NCBI GenBank assembly: GCA_965659675.1
Contig: CBFHWY010000063.1
Location: 1-16,159 of the forward strand
DNA: 16,159 nucleotides
DNA from: CBFHWY01 sp965659675
GTDB lineage: Bacteria; Bacteroidota; Bacteroidia; Flavobacteriales_G; Salibacteraceae
Reading direction: 5' to 3'
In this document: piece after piece, positions 8,000-15,455 of the stretch
Layout of the letters: each line of letters begins with the position of its first letter
How positions within the stretch are numbered: position 1 is the first letter of the stretch
Notes under the pieces: generated by a model
What the model was told of the DNA's origin: nothing
What the model saw: the letters and a program-made list of their open reading frames with translations, nothing else
Database searches by the model: none
Made by a program: the position numbers and the translations under genes

Positions 8000-9484
8000 T
8001 CACTTTATAAGCCGAATGCGCCTCATAATGTTCAGAAGAAGTTCATTGAGGTCGTTTGAAAGCTTGAGGTAATAAACTAATGCAGCAAAGGATATCGCTA
8101 TGATAGAGCTTCGAAGCACAATATCATAAACAGCATTATCAAGTGAAGGCGTATAGCTCAAAACAGCAAAATAAAGTATCAGCAAAACCAGAAGCTTCAA
8201 ACTCTGCATAGTAAAAGGTTGGATCTTGTACTTTATAAAAATGAATATCAAAAGGATGGTATTCAGAAAGAATATTGAAATAAGAGTCGCGATTGCTGCT
8301 CCTTTAATTCCGTATTCAGGGATCAGCAAGAGGTTTGATCCTATGGCAAGGATACTGAGCAAAAAGATTGAGATCAGTGAAAAGCGATAGTATTTAGAAT
8401 TGAGCAGGATTTGATTATTTATTCCAGTGGCAAGGTCATAAAGTTTAGTCACTCCAATGATCAACACCACCCACTTACCCATTCTGAAGATATCGCCTTT
8501 TGGCATAAGGTCGAACAGTGGATCCAGGTTGAACCAAACAAGCAGAAATAAACCTGCGCCAACGATCAACTGGTTGATGGATGTTCTTTTATATAAAGAT
8601 TCAATCTCATCAATTCTATCATTGGCCAGATGTTCCGCTATGATCGGATTGCTGATCTGCATCAAAGCTCTTTTGGGCATTTCTATGATCGTAGCTATAT
8701 AGAACATGGTTGAATAGATCCCCACCTCATCTAGTCCAGCAAGTGAACCGATCATAATGACATCTAACTTCCCAACTAATCCGCCTCCTACAGCTCCTAT
8801 GGTGATGAAACCGGCATAGCTGGATACACTTATCAGATTTTGTTTTGATAAGAGGGCTTTGGACGGTCTTAATTTGATCTTCTCGAGTCGGTTCGAATAG
8901 ATCAATAGAACAATGAATTGCAGTGAATAACTGACCAGTATTCCTATTAAGAGCTCATTAAAGTCAACCACCTTAAAGAAGTAGAGTAAAACAAGAACTC
9001 CAAGGCTCAGTCGAATGAAACCCTCTCGCATCAGGTTCGGCACAACGATCCTCTTGTTGGAGTGAGCAAAACGTTCAAAAAGATTAACGCTGATGATAAT
9101 CAGTGTGAGGGGTAGAACAAACTCTATATAGTCAACGAATTTTGCGGATCTCTCGCTGTAAAAGGCACCGATCTCTTCCTGAAAAAAGAAAAAGAACAAT
9201 GCAAATAACAGCATTCCCAACAGAGCGAAAATTGAAGACAATCCGAGCACCCCAGTGAGCTTGTCTCTGTCAGCAAGAGGTTTGTAGCGAATCAATATGT
9301 ATGGCGCTCCAAGCTGAAAAAAAAGGGAGAAGAAAACAGCTGCTTCGATGATCAGTCTTACCACCCCGATCTGCTCCACTTCAAGACAGTAAGGCAATAG
9401 GAAGATAAGGTTCAAATAGGCAATGAATACCCCGAGATAGGTCACGATGGTACTCTTAAAACTCTGTCTTAGAATGATGCCCAT
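8000..9484 (-). CDS. Polysaccharide flippase, Wzx-like (MOP/MATE superfamily)
   Basis: A 494-residue inner-membrane protein with about 12 to 14 hydrophobic segments spread along its length, which fits Wzx-type exporters that flip lipid-linked oligosaccharides to the periplasmic face. The N-terminus GIILRQSFKSTIVTYLGVF is the form I expect for Bacteroidota members. A mid-protein GKLDVIMIGSLAGLDEVGIY segment and late GIKGAAIATLIS segment are also typical of the family. The frame is open further upstream to a TTG at 9553, but the ATG at 9484 removes 23 unusual polar residues, starts exactly at the conserved N-terminus and keeps the frame off the divergent promoter, so I use it. It is the first gene of the minus operon. 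No Wzy polymerase is seen beside it. A clear TAnnTTTG element for this operon was not found. Confidence 0.9.
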   Translation of the reverse strand: MGIILRQSFKSTIVTYLGVFIAYLNLIFLLPYCLEVEQIGVVRLIIEAAVFFSLFFQLGAPYILIRYKPLADRDKLTGVLGLSSIFALLGMLLFALFFFFFQEEIGAFYSERSAKFVDYIEFVLPLTLIIISVNLFERFAHSNKRIVVPNLMREGFIRLSLGVLVLLYFFKVVDFNELLIGILVSYSLQFIVLLIYSNRLEKIKLRPSKALLSKQNLISVSSYAGFITIGAVGGGLVGKLDVIMIGSLAGLDEVGIYSTMFYIATIIEMPKRALMQISNPIIAEHLANDRIDEIESLYKRTSINQLIVGAGLFLLVWFNLDPLFDLMPKGDIFRMGKWVVLIIGVTKLYDLATGINNQILLNSKYYRFSLISIFLLSILAIGSNLLLIPEYGIKGAAIATLISIFFLNTILLIFIFIKYKIQPFTMQSLKLLVLLILYFAVLSYTPSLDNAVYDIVLRSSIIAISFAALVYYLKLSNDLNELLLNIMRRIRLIK

Positions 9485-9528
9485 TAATGCGAAAGTAATT
9501 CTATTGCCAATTCCATGTGCTTGTTTAG

Positions 9529-9536
9529 TACATTTG
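9529..9536 (+). promoter_or_regulatory. Candidate promoter (-7 element) of the plus-strand glycan operon
   Basis: TACATTTG is a full match to the Bacteroidota -7 consensus TAnnTTTG. A TTG at 9504-9506 lies 22 bases upstream, close to the usual -33 spacing, making this the most complete promoter in the window. It ends 16 bases before the ATG at 9553, implying a leader of about 10 to 12 bases, and lies in the divergent interval between the two glycan operons. Confidence 0.5.
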
Positions 9537-9552
9537 GCGACCAATAAACGCA

Positions 9553-10398
9553 ATGGTACTGCCTTTTATTCTTCGAAAATTCCTGGTCCATCAATTCAAT
9601 GGTCTCAGAAACCTGATACCCGACGCCAGTCTGAAAAAGAACAGAGCGCTTAAAGACAAGTACAAGGGTGAAACATGCTTTATCCTTGGAAGCGGACCTT
9701 CAATCAAAACTCAAGACCTCAAGAAGCTCAAAGGACAATATGTGATCACCCAAAATAACTTCCATGTTCACGAAGACATTGAAGCCTTAAATCCAATTGC
9801 TCATTGTATTGTACCTAAGTATCAAACCAAAGAATATGACTCAGACTGGCTGGAGTGGTTTGAGGACATGGACAAAAAACTGCCTGAGCAGACCCTCTAT
9901 TTCATGGGCAAGAACACAAAATATATCGTGGATCAATTCCCGAACATCGCCAAAAAGACCTACTATCTTCAAACTGGTTTTAACCCTCTGTTTTTGAAGA
10001 AAGCCAAAGTGGACATCACTGGACGCATGATGAACATCCCGACAGCGATCACACAGTGCTTGACGCTTGCTCTTTATATGGGTTTCGATACGATCTACCT
10101 AAGTGGAATGGATCTCGATCAGATCTGTAGATTCAAAGACCGTGACAATATGCGTTTCTACGGTCACTCTCCCATCACGAGAAATGACCAGGAAAAGAGT
10201 ATTGAAGACAGACAATTTTCTTCAGGCATAGCTTACTTCAATCGCTGGAATACCTGGATTCAGTTGAACCTAATTCGAGATTGGGCTTCACAGCGAAACA
10301 AAAAGATAATCAACATCACCAATGGCGGTCTTCTGGACATGTTTGAATACGACGATTTTAATGAAGTAGCCCAAAAGCTGTCAGCCAATTCTAAGTAA
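9553..10398 (+). CDS. DUF115/MptE-like protein with GT42 sialyltransferase-like motifs, putative nonulosonate transferase
   Basis: A 281-residue cytoplasmic protein with a Rossmann-like N-terminal motif FILGSGPSIKT (43-53), then QNNF (67-70), YMGFDTIYLSGMD (175-187), YGHS (203-206) and IINITNGGLLDMFE (252-265). Automatic pipelines would call this type DUF115 or 6-hydroxymethylpterin diphosphokinase MptE-like. The motif order also parallels Campylobacter Cst-II (GT42) as I remember it: AGNGPSL, CNQF, LGYKEIYLSGID, YIGHS with the catalytic His, and a CPNS-type loop. The Maf flagellin pseudaminate transferases belong to the same broad group. As the gene lies two genes before a CMP-nonulosonate synthetase, a CMP-sugar-dependent transferase is the best reading (inference). 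Not all Cst-II active-site residues align: the Arg before the long helix and the Tyr after IDF are not evident. First gene of the plus operon; its stop overlaps the next ATG in TAATG (one shared base). Confidence 0.75.
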   Translation: MVLPFILRKFLVHQFNGLRNLIPDASLKKNRALKDKYKGETCFILGSGPSIKTQDLKKLKGQYVITQNNFHVHEDIEALNPIAHCIVPKYQTKEYDSDWLEWFEDMDKKLPEQTLYFMGKNTKYIVDQFPNIAKKTYYLQTGFNPLFLKKAKVDITGRMMNIPTAITQCLTLALYMGFDTIYLSGMDLDQICRFKDRDNMRFYGHSPITRNDQEKSIEDRQFSSGIAYFNRWNTWIQLNLIRDWASQRNKKIINITNGGLLDMFEYDDFNEVAQKLSANSK

Positions 10399-11099
10399 TG
10401 AAAAAACTTTTTCGCCTTCTTTTCTTTTGGATGCCAAATTCAGCTTTCGGCAATTTCTATTTTGAATTAAAATCGGCCATTGGTCGCTTGATGCAATCAG
10501 ACCTGAAGGTAGATCCTGAAGCCGAGAACTACATCAACCTTGGCTGCGGTTCAATTATCCATGAAGGCATGATAAACATCGATTTCTTCTTTGAGAAGGG
10601 AATTGATTATGGCGCTGATTTACGCTATCCATTGAGAATACCTTCAAATTCAATTGATGGAATCGTGTGTGAGCATACAATGGAGCACATTCTTTACAAG
10701 GATGATGCAAAGCTATTGAGCGAATGTCACAGGGTACTCAAACCCGGAGGAACCATCCGTATCATCTTGCCCGACATATCGAAGTTCATCAATGCCTATG
10801 CAAAAGGTGATCAGGAGTGGTTTGACCAGTGGGAAAAGATCTTTTTTCGGGACAGCCCAGACCCTTCCAGATCAAAACGCTCAATTAAATCCCCCATCCA
10901 GGCCTTGAGTTTTGTCATGCAGGAATATGGTCATATTTCAGCATGGGATATTCCTCTTATGACGAAGTTTCTTGAGGAAGCCGGATTTAAGGAAATTCAG
11001 GAATGTGAGCATAAAAAGGGCAGGGATGAAAATTTACTGATCGACACGGATGTCCCTGGTAGACTTTATGTTTCACTTTATATCGAAGCGAGCAAATGA
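10398..11099 (+). CDS. Class I SAM-dependent methyltransferase
   Basis: A 233-residue Rossmann-fold methyltransferase. Motif I is YINLGCGS (45-52), the acidic end of strand 2 is NID (60-62), the family feature EHTMEHI sits at 92-98, and HRVLKPGGTIRIILPD (111-126) is the post-III/strand 5 segment typical of the Methyltransf_11-like group common in surface-polysaccharide clusters. The first 30 residues are basic and aromatic (KKLFRLLFFWMP) and could touch the membrane. A sugar O- or N-methylation is the simplest role here, though the acceptor atom cannot be told. Translation is tightly coupled: the ATG at 10398 shares its A with the preceding TAA, and the end overlaps the next gene in ATGA (11096-11099). 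Confidence 0.88.
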   Translation: MKKLFRLLFFWMPNSAFGNFYFELKSAIGRLMQSDLKVDPEAENYINLGCGSIIHEGMINIDFFFEKGIDYGADLRYPLRIPSNSIDGIVCEHTMEHILYKDDAKLLSECHRVLKPGGTIRIILPDISKFINAYAKGDQEWFDQWEKIFFRDSPDPSRSKRSIKSPIQALSFVMQEYGHISAWDIPLMTKFLEEAGFKEIQECEHKKGRDENLLIDTDVPGRLYVSLYIEASK

Positions 11100-11794
11100 G
11101 AAGTGTTTCCATCATCCCTGCAAGAGGGGGATCAAAAGGGATCCCAAGAAAGAATATCATCGACTTCAATGGTAAACCTTTGATCGCTCATAGCATCGAG
11201 CATGCACTTCAAGCTAATTCGGGCGGAAGAGTGATCGTTTCAACAGATGATGAGGAGATTGCATCCATCGCAAAAGATCATGGAGCTGAGGTTCCTTTCA
11301 TGCGACCCAAAGAGCTCGCTGAAGATCAGGTGCTCGACCTGCCCGTGTTTGTGCACGCATTAAAATGGCTAAAGGATGAAGAGGGTTTCGACCCAGATGT
11401 TGTTGTTCATCTCCGACCCACCGCCCCATATCGCAAACCTGAGTGGATCGATGAAGCTGTTCAGCTACTCATTGATCATCCAGAGGCAGATTCTGTGCGA
11501 TCAGTTTCAGAACCCGACAAACATCCATTTCGAATCTTCGAACTCGACTCACATGGTTTTCTTGATCCGATCATGAAACATCGCCACCCGGAACCCTACC
11601 TTCTTCGCCGACAAGATCTGCCGAAAATGTACTATTACAATTGTGTGATCGATGTGACCAGACCCGAGACGATCTTTCAAAAGGCTTCTATGACGGGCGA
11701 TCGCTTGTTCCCATACATCATGAATCCAGATGACGTGATCGACATTGATTCAACTCGAGATTTGGAAGTAGCCAGAGCCCTTTTCGGCAAGTAG
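11096..11794 (+). CDS. CMP-nonulosonate (acylneuraminate-type) cytidylyltransferase
   Basis: A 232-residue enzyme of the NeuA/PseF/LegF family, which uses CTP to activate a nonulosonic acid as CMP-sugar and releases pyrophosphate. The N-terminal CTP loop IPARGGSKGIPRKN (7-20) is intact and differs from the KdsB form. STDDEEIA (49-56), LRPTAPYR (106-113, usually LQPTSPLR), RRQDLPKMYYYNCVID (171-186, normally RRQDLP..Y..NG) and DIDSTRDLEVA (216-226) follow in the expected order. The length fits the short NeuA-type enzymes with no fused esterase domain. The LRPTAP and YNCVID variants suggest a subgroup distinct from classical sialate activators. No NeuB/PseI-type synthase is in the window, so the substrate may be made elsewhere, or may be a different acidic sugar. 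It overlaps the methyltransferase gene by 4 bases; 20 bases separate it from the next gene. Confidence 0.88.
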   Translation: MRSVSIIPARGGSKGIPRKNIIDFNGKPLIAHSIEHALQANSGGRVIVSTDDEEIASIAKDHGAEVPFMRPKELAEDQVLDLPVFVHALKWLKDEEGFDPDVVVHLRPTAPYRKPEWIDEAVQLLIDHPEADSVRSVSEPDKHPFRIFELDSHGFLDPIMKHRHPEPYLLRRQDLPKMYYYNCVIDVTRPETIFQKASMTGDRLFPYIMNPDDVIDIDSTRDLEVARALFGK

Positions 11795-11814
11795 AAATTG
11801 TATTTTAGCCGATC

Positions 11815-12990
11815 ATGAAGATTCTTATTGTTGGCGCCGGAATGTATGTTACCGGCAGGGATAATACCGGTCCAGGAACCATACTTTCCTCTATTGCTCA
11901 GTTTTCAAAGCAAAATCATATCCATGAAGTAGTGATCACTGCTCGTAAACCTGAGAATGAGGCGATCATTGACGAAACCAGATCGCGAATCAATCAAACC
12001 CTTGGGAGCGATCTAAAGATCTCATATCATCCAATACAGGGCAGTGCAGATATCAGCAATCTGCATGAAGTACACCATTTTGACGCTTCAGTGGTCTCTA
12101 TTCCAGATCATCTTCACTTTGAGTACACGGCCGTATTGCTCCAATTGGGCATCCCTTGCCTGGTGGTAAAACCCCTTACCCCTACCCTGGAAGAGGCTAA
12201 ACAGTTGATCCAGATCCAGGAAAATCATGATGTATATGCTGCGGTGGAGTTTCACAAACGTTGGGACGAAACCAACCTCATCACCAAACGTTACATTCAG
12301 GAAGCAAAGCTGGGTAAACTGCTCTATTACGAAGTCGGCTATAGCCAAAAGATCTCAATTCCAATGTCGACCTTCAAGTCATGGTCTGACCAAACGAATA
12401 TCTTCCAATACCTCGGAGTGCACTATGTAGATCTTTTTTATTTCCTCAGTGATGGCTTTATTCCCATTAGATGTTCTGCCCTGGGAACAAATGGTATTCT
12501 AAAAGAAAATGGAATTGACACCTACGACTCTGTACACGTTATGCTTGAATGGGAGAACCCAAAAGATGAAACAGACAAAGTGGTGAGTGTGTATAACACA
12601 AATTGGATCGACCCCAATAAAACTTCGGCGATGAGCGATCAACGCTATAAACTTATCGGCACTAAAGGAAGGTTGGAGATCGATCAAAAACATAGAGGTG
12701 TTGAATACGTGAGTGACCTGGAAGGGGTTCAACATATCAATCCTTACTTCTCTGATCACCTCAGCTCCGAATCTGGAGGCGTTGAATTTCAGGGTTACGG
12801 CCATAAGAGCATAAGCTGCTTCTTTAAGGATATTCTTGACCTAAAAGCTGGAAAGATCACTCGACAGCAACTTCATGATCTTCGTCCAGACCTAAAACAC
12901 AGTGCGGTATCAACCGCCGTTGTTGAAGCTGTGAATGAGAGTTTAAGCAAGGACGGTACCTGGACCCCAGTTAAAAAAGTACTCTTATGA
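11815..12990 (+). CDS. Gfo/Idh/MocA-family oxidoreductase
   Basis: A 391-residue NAD(P)-dependent sugar dehydrogenase-type protein. The Rossmann domain starts with MKILIVGAGMY, and the family landmarks are VSIPDHLH (94-101), VVKPLT (117-122, with the catalytic-type Lys119 in a VKP rather than the commoner EKP setting), EFHKR (145-149) and QYLGVHYVD (198-206), holding the His/Asp pair near the substrate. The GAGMYVTGRDNTGPGTILSS start, with a loop longer than the usual GxGxxG/A, is unusual. The member is somewhat long for the family. In cell-surface sugar clusters these enzymes interconvert hydroxyl and keto groups on nucleotide sugars or nonulosonates. The ATG follows the cytidylyltransferase stop by 20 bases; the end overlaps the next ATG in ATGA (12987-12990). 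The direct neighbourhood of a second oxidoreductase suggests sequential oxidation and reduction (inference). Confidence 0.88.
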   Translation: MKILIVGAGMYVTGRDNTGPGTILSSIAQFSKQNHIHEVVITARKPENEAIIDETRSRINQTLGSDLKISYHPIQGSADISNLHEVHHFDASVVSIPDHLHFEYTAVLLQLGIPCLVVKPLTPTLEEAKQLIQIQENHDVYAAVEFHKRWDETNLITKRYIQEAKLGKLLYYEVGYSQKISIPMSTFKSWSDQTNIFQYLGVHYVDLFYFLSDGFIPIRCSALGTNGILKENGIDTYDSVHVMLEWENPKDETDKVVSVYNTNWIDPNKTSAMSDQRYKLIGTKGRLEIDQKHRGVEYVSDLEGVQHINPYFSDHLSSESGGVEFQGYGHKSISCFFKDILDLKAGKITRQQLHDLRPDLKHSAVSTAVVEAVNESLSKDGTWTPVKKVLL

Positions 12991-14027
12991 GATTATTGGA
13001 TCACACAAAACTCAAGGAGCAAATGCTCCGTTCGTTCAAAGAAATTGGTCTTTGCGAAGACTCTGCTCACCACGCTATTGAGTCGATGGTTCAAACCTCC
13101 CTGAGAGGAGTTGACTCCCACGGGATCAATCTTTTCCCTCATTACTGCAGAGCCATCAAATCAGGAAGAATAAACGCTGACCCTCAACTTAGTGTAGAGC
13201 AAAGCTCACCAAGTGTTGGTATTCTTGACTCGCATGATGCTATTGGGCATCACGCAGGTTCTGTGGCCATACAGGCAGCCATAGAAATGGCCAAAGAGCA
13301 AGGTATGGCTGCTGTGAGTGCAAGAAACTCCAGTCATTTTGGCGCTGCTGCCTATTTTGCTCTACAGGCTGCTGAAAAGGATATGATCGGAATGGCCTTT
13401 ACCAATGCCGATGCTCTTGTAAAGGCAACCGGTAGTAAAGAGGCTTTCTTCGGCACCAACCCGATCTGTTTGACAGCTCCCCTGGCAGGTGAAGCTCCAT
13501 TTTGTTTGGATATGGCTACCTCGCTAGTTTCTTGGAACAAGATCAAGAACTACCGACGTGAAGATTCAGCTATCCCCGATCATTGGGCCTTTGATGGAGA
13601 AGGCCAGCCAGTCACCAACCCTCATGATGCTCGCAGCCTGGCACCAGCCGGAATCTATAAAGGCTTTGGTCTTGGTATGATGGTTGACATCTTTTGTGCG
13701 GTGCTTGCAGATGGCCTGATCTCAAAAGACATTATGCCCATGTTCACTTCTCCCATTGAAGCACAAAGGAAGGTCAGCCACTTCTTTATGGTGATCGACC
13801 CTGAGAAGTTTCTTCCAATATCAAACTTCAAGAATAAAATGCAGGATATGGTAGATCGGATTCGAGAGCTGCCAAGATTGAATGAAGCTCAAGAGGTCAT
13901 GGTTCCCGGTGATCCAGAAAAGAAAAGTTTGAGCAAAAGAGAAAAAGAAGGAATTCCCATACTCGATGTGGTTTTTCAAGAGTATCTCGAAGTATCTACT
14001 GACTTTAACAATGTGATCAAGGCTTGA
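12987..14027 (+). CDS. Ldh-family (malate/L-lactate/ureidoglycolate-type) oxidoreductase
   Basis: A 346-residue member of the NAD(P)-dependent Ldh_2 family, which reduces 2-keto acids and includes 2,3-diketo-L-gulonate reductase and ureidoglycolate dehydrogenase. Evidence: RGVDSHGI (40-47, with the catalytic-type His46), NSSHFGAAAYF (114-124), FFGTNPICLTAP (154-165), and IYKGFGLGMMVDIF (223-236), all in family order and at normal length. The 2-keto acid preference of this family is notable because nonulosonic acids are 2-keto acids, as is pyruvate; the enzyme could act on the free sugar acid or on a catabolic side path (inference). It overlaps the oxidoreductase upstream by 4 bases and shares TTGA with the TTG-started gene downstream, so the two oxidoreductases and the next gene appear translationally coupled. 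Confidence 0.9.
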   Translation: MRLLDHTKLKEQMLRSFKEIGLCEDSAHHAIESMVQTSLRGVDSHGINLFPHYCRAIKSGRINADPQLSVEQSSPSVGILDSHDAIGHHAGSVAIQAAIEMAKEQGMAAVSARNSSHFGAAAYFALQAAEKDMIGMAFTNADALVKATGSKEAFFGTNPICLTAPLAGEAPFCLDMATSLVSWNKIKNYRREDSAIPDHWAFDGEGQPVTNPHDARSLAPAGIYKGFGLGMMVDIFCAVLADGLISKDIMPMFTSPIEAQRKVSHFFMVIDPEKFLPISNFKNKMQDMVDRIRELPRLNEAQEVMVPGDPEKKSLSKREKEGIPILDVVFQEYLEVSTDFNNVIKA

Positions 14028-15187
14028 AAAAACTCGTCGATGTCGTTAATCTGAATGCAGATGCCTCATGTTTAGAGTCTGCTCAATGGATCGCCCAGCT
14101 TGAAGGCGGAAAAAGCTCCGTGTTGTTCGAGTGGCTCAACCAATATGTTCGCTTTAAAAAGAAGGTTGTCCTTGGTATTCCTGGAGCAAGTCTGGCAGAC
14201 ATTGCAGCCTACAACCCAGAAGCGATCGAACTCGTCAAAGCTCATGGGGATATCTTTGAAGTCATTGTCAGACCATTTGCACATGACAATGCCTTGCTTC
14301 GCACGCGTTATGGTTTCGAGCAGAATCTGGAGTTTGGTCTAAAAACCATCAAAAAGATCTTCGGAAATTACACGCCCTTCTTTCTCCCACCTGAATTCAT
14401 GTGTAACAATGAGCAGATCTATCTACTCCAAAAACACAAGATCAATGGGATATTCCTCCATCCTGGAAGATTCAATCCAGAGACACAAGATCGGATTCCT
14501 GATGTGCCTTACGAGGTAAGGGGTGTAATGGATTCGAGGCTAAACTGTATTCCCTTTGAACCCAAACTTACTAAAGCATTTCTTGATGGCATTCATCACT
14601 ATAATGCAGATAAATGGAACGCGCAATTTTCATCTGAGATCTCTGATATTCTATTTTGCTGGAGAGATGGCGAAAGCGCTTTTCTCTTGCCAGATACGGT
14701 CGCACGGGAAGCAGCTTGGTTAGAAAACGAGGACAAGGATATAGAGCGTTGTTTTTTGAAAGATCTTGATCTGCAGTATATCAAAAATGAAGAGCTGGAA
14801 GAGTCTCACTTTCGTTCCTATCCTATTCACTCTTTTGCACCATGGCTTCGAGAAATGCGTATGATCGGCTTCACCAATAAGGTTCAGAAGATCGAAGAAT
14901 TGGGAGAAGAACTGGAAAAGGAAAAACTCCTTCATTGGTTGCTGATCATCAACTCAGATATTCTAAGTTCAGTAGAGAAATCATCTCCAGTGATCGAAGT
15001 TTGGAACAGAGCAGATGAAAGTCTTGAAGAGATCACCCTTTGGAGAACCGAACGTGGATTTGAAGGCGAAGAATACTTGAGCCTGCTGAAAGAGCTCGGT
15101 TCGGAACCTTATAAAAGGTTAATAGACTCTGACCTGGCTCATATGAAGAAATTCAGGGCAAGAGTCGATTTTCTTAGAGACATCTAG
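14024..15187 (+). CDS. Divergent GH57/NodB-like carbohydrate-active barrel protein, TTG start
   Basis: A 387-residue cytoplasmic protein with no signal peptide; I recognise it only at fold level. NLNADASC (9-16), RPFAHDNALL (83-92), then FFLPPEFMCNNEQIYLLQKH (119-138) leading to NGIFLHPGRF (141-150) resemble the strand-end motifs of GH57 and NodB-type deacetylase barrels, with Glu124 in the place of a catalytic acid. FCWRDGESAF (211-220) recalls the GH57 D-x-E motif, and LLHWLLIINSD (302-312) recalls the GH57/GH38 C-terminal segment. It could deacetylate, hydrolyse or rearrange a sugar made by this operon; none of these is proven. The start TTG at 14024 overlaps the Ldh-family stop as TTGA, and no ATG nearby keeps the conserved N-terminus. 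Its end overlaps the convergent DUF4834-like gene as CTAG. It is the last gene of the plus operon. Confidence 0.7.
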   Translation: MKKLVDVVNLNADASCLESAQWIAQLEGGKSSVLFEWLNQYVRFKKKVVLGIPGASLADIAAYNPEAIELVKAHGDIFEVIVRPFAHDNALLRTRYGFEQNLEFGLKTIKKIFGNYTPFFLPPEFMCNNEQIYLLQKHKINGIFLHPGRFNPETQDRIPDVPYEVRGVMDSRLNCIPFEPKLTKAFLDGIHHYNADKWNAQFSSEISDILFCWRDGESAFLLPDTVAREAAWLENEDKDIERCFLKDLDLQYIKNEELEESHFRSYPIHSFAPWLREMRMIGFTNKVQKIEELGEELEKEKLLHWLLIINSDILSSVEKSSPVIEVWNRADESLEEITLWRTERGFEGEEYLSLLKELGSEPYKRLIDSDLAHMKKFRARVDFLRDI

Positions 15188-15450
15188 TCTTTAACCTCCT
15201 CGAAATCAATATACTCCCCATCACCTTTGTCTTTTCCCCCTTTTCGTTTGGGGTCTTTTGAGATGTATACCTCGCCGTCTTTGTATTGTGCGGCTTCTTG
15301 TTGTCGACGTTGCTCTTCAAATCGATCGTGAAAGTTCTTCTGCGCTTTTTTAAAGAAGATCCGAATGATCACGGGGAGCACATATCGCATGATCAAGCGA
15401 ATACCCAGATAGACCAGCAGGAATATAAAAATGGTGCGAAGAAGATTCAT
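15184..15450 (-). CDS. DUF4834-like small membrane protein
   Basis: An 88-residue protein with one N-terminal hydrophobic segment (about 4-27, NLLRTIFIFLLVYLGIRLIM onward) followed by a basic stretch and a highly charged C-terminal tail (HDRFEEQRRQQEAAQYKDG, then lysine-rich and EYIDFEEV). This build matches the DUF4834 family of Bacteroidota, for which I know no function. It lies 5 bases downstream of carB on the same strand and is probably co-transcribed with it. Its TAG stop overlaps the TAG stop of the convergent gene through the palindrome CTAG (15184-15187). Confidence 0.75.
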   Translation of the reverse strand: MNLLRTIFIFLLVYLGIRLIMRYVLPVIIRIFFKKAQKNFHDRFEEQRRQQEAAQYKDGEVYISKDPKRKGGKDKGDGEYIDFEEVKD

Positions 15451-15455
15451 TCTGA

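Noticed and set aside
9490..9497. TACTTTCG on the minus strand as promoter of the flippase operon
   Set aside because: It has one mismatch to TAnnTTTG, lies only 5 bases from the ATG and has no -33 partner; not strong enough to call.
9485..9553. Upstream TTG start at 9553 for the Wzx-like flippase
   Set aside because: It would add 23 polar residues before the conserved N-terminus and run through the promoter of the divergent operon; ATG 9484 fits better.
9553..10398. 6-hydroxymethylpterin diphosphokinase function
   Set aside because: The family label would come from distant similarity only; no folate or pterin genes are nearby, while the context and motif order favour a CMP-sugar transferase.
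11795..11814. TATTTTAG before the Gfo/Idh/MocA gene as an internal promoter
   Set aside because: One mismatch to TAnnTTTG and no -33 element; the 20-base gap is better read as an ordinary operon spacer.
3668..15187. Mobile element borders around the glycan locus
   Set aside because: No transposase, integrase, tRNA end or direct repeat was seen at either border.
15235..15252. CCCCC...GGGG inverted repeat as a terminator of the plus operon
   Set aside because: The stem is only about 4 base pairs, has no adjoining T-run and lies inside the DUF4834-like gene.
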